DNA of 5,437 nt from Pseudomonadota bacterium. GTDB taxonomy: Bacteria > Pseudomonadota > Gammaproteobacteria > Burkholderiales > Thiobacillaceae. The translations under genes and the position numbers were made by a program. This document shows, one piece after another, positions 5,343 to 5,437 of this stretch. The stretch lies in NCBI GenBank assembly GCA_021802595.1, contig JAJZRT010000302.1, positions 1 through 5,437 of the forward strand, in the 5' to 3' direction. The notes beneath the pieces are model-generated. The model had not been told where the DNA came from and made no database searches. It saw only the letters and a program-made list of their open reading frames with translations. How positions within the stretch are numbered: position 1 is the first letter of the stretch; every line of letters starts with the position of its first letter.

Positions 5343-5437
5343 AGCCGTTGCGTCTGCATGTCCTCTCGGACGTGCACCTGGAGTTCGGTAAGTGGCCGCG
5401 CCAAGTGAACGTGCAGGAGATTCCCTGCGACGTCCAC
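5339..5437 (+). CDS. Second calcineurin-like metallophosphoesterase, first 33 residues (3' end outside window)
   Basis: The frame starts MKPLRLHVLSDVHLEFG and stays open to the right edge. 'LxVLSDxHLEF' is the first metal-binding motif of calcineurin-like phosphoesterases (D11-x-H13, with Glu15 also conserved in a common bacterial subgroup). The second motif (GDI-type) would be expected just beyond the edge, after CDVH. It differs clearly from the first phosphoesterase in its opening (LSDVHLEF against CGDVHGQF), so it is not a simple recent duplicate. GTG 5339 overlaps the upstream stop by 4 nt and has GGGAGG 7 nt upstream. Being third in the operon, it probably works with the first phosphoesterase and the cREC-like protein on related substrates (inference). 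Confidence 0.85.
   Translation, partial: MKPLRLHVLSDVHLEFGKWPRQVNVQEIPCDVH

Overview
The window is G+C-rich DNA with strong third-position G/C in its main genes. Gene content and codon style suggest a proteobacterium, most likely a Burkholderiales (Bordetella/Achromobacter-like) or Pseudomonas-like species. That assignment is an inference from style, because no rRNA or other taxonomic marker is present. The mix of metal/drug-efflux genes, a gene remnant and an uncommon small operon suggests an accessory region or genomic island, although no integrase, transposase or tRNA attachment site is visible.

Left part (1-2990): the 5' part of a TolC/CzcC-type outer-membrane efflux lipoprotein runs off the left edge on the minus strand. 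It is divergent from a two-component pair on the plus strand: an OmpR-family response regulator (815-1489) and its membrane sensor kinase (1482-2990), overlapping by 8 bp. A perfect 15-bp-arm palindrome (749-780) lies between the two candidate promoters and is the obvious candidate operator. The layout is the familiar one in which a sensor kinase and regulator switch on a divergent RND-type efflux system. The inducing signal cannot be read from the sequence.

Middle part (2991-4010): mostly non-coding and less G+C-rich. It holds a GTG-started small single-pass membrane protein of unknown function on the minus strand (3367-3687), with a good ribosome binding site and a candidate promoter. A degraded C-terminal piece of a GNAT-type acetyltransferase follows on the plus strand (about 3762-3890). 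This looks like a junction between modules.

Right part (4011-5437): a run of well-formed hairpins and a strong intrinsic terminator (4175-4214) lie just upstream of a tightly packed three-gene operon. The operon encodes a calcineurin-like metallophosphoesterase, a small receiver-like protein resembling the cREC ('cyclic-phosphate processing receiver') family, and a second metallophosphoesterase cut by the right edge. Each gene has a strong Shine-Dalgarno sequence; the first two are 2 nt apart and the last two overlap by 4 nt. The leader contains a second copy of the terminator's 3' arm (CGCGGGG at 4123-4129) that could pair with the 5' arm and act as an antiterminator, and it lies inside a possible 37-codon leader ORF. 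The phosphoesterase/cREC operon and its apparently attenuated leader are the most interesting part of the window.
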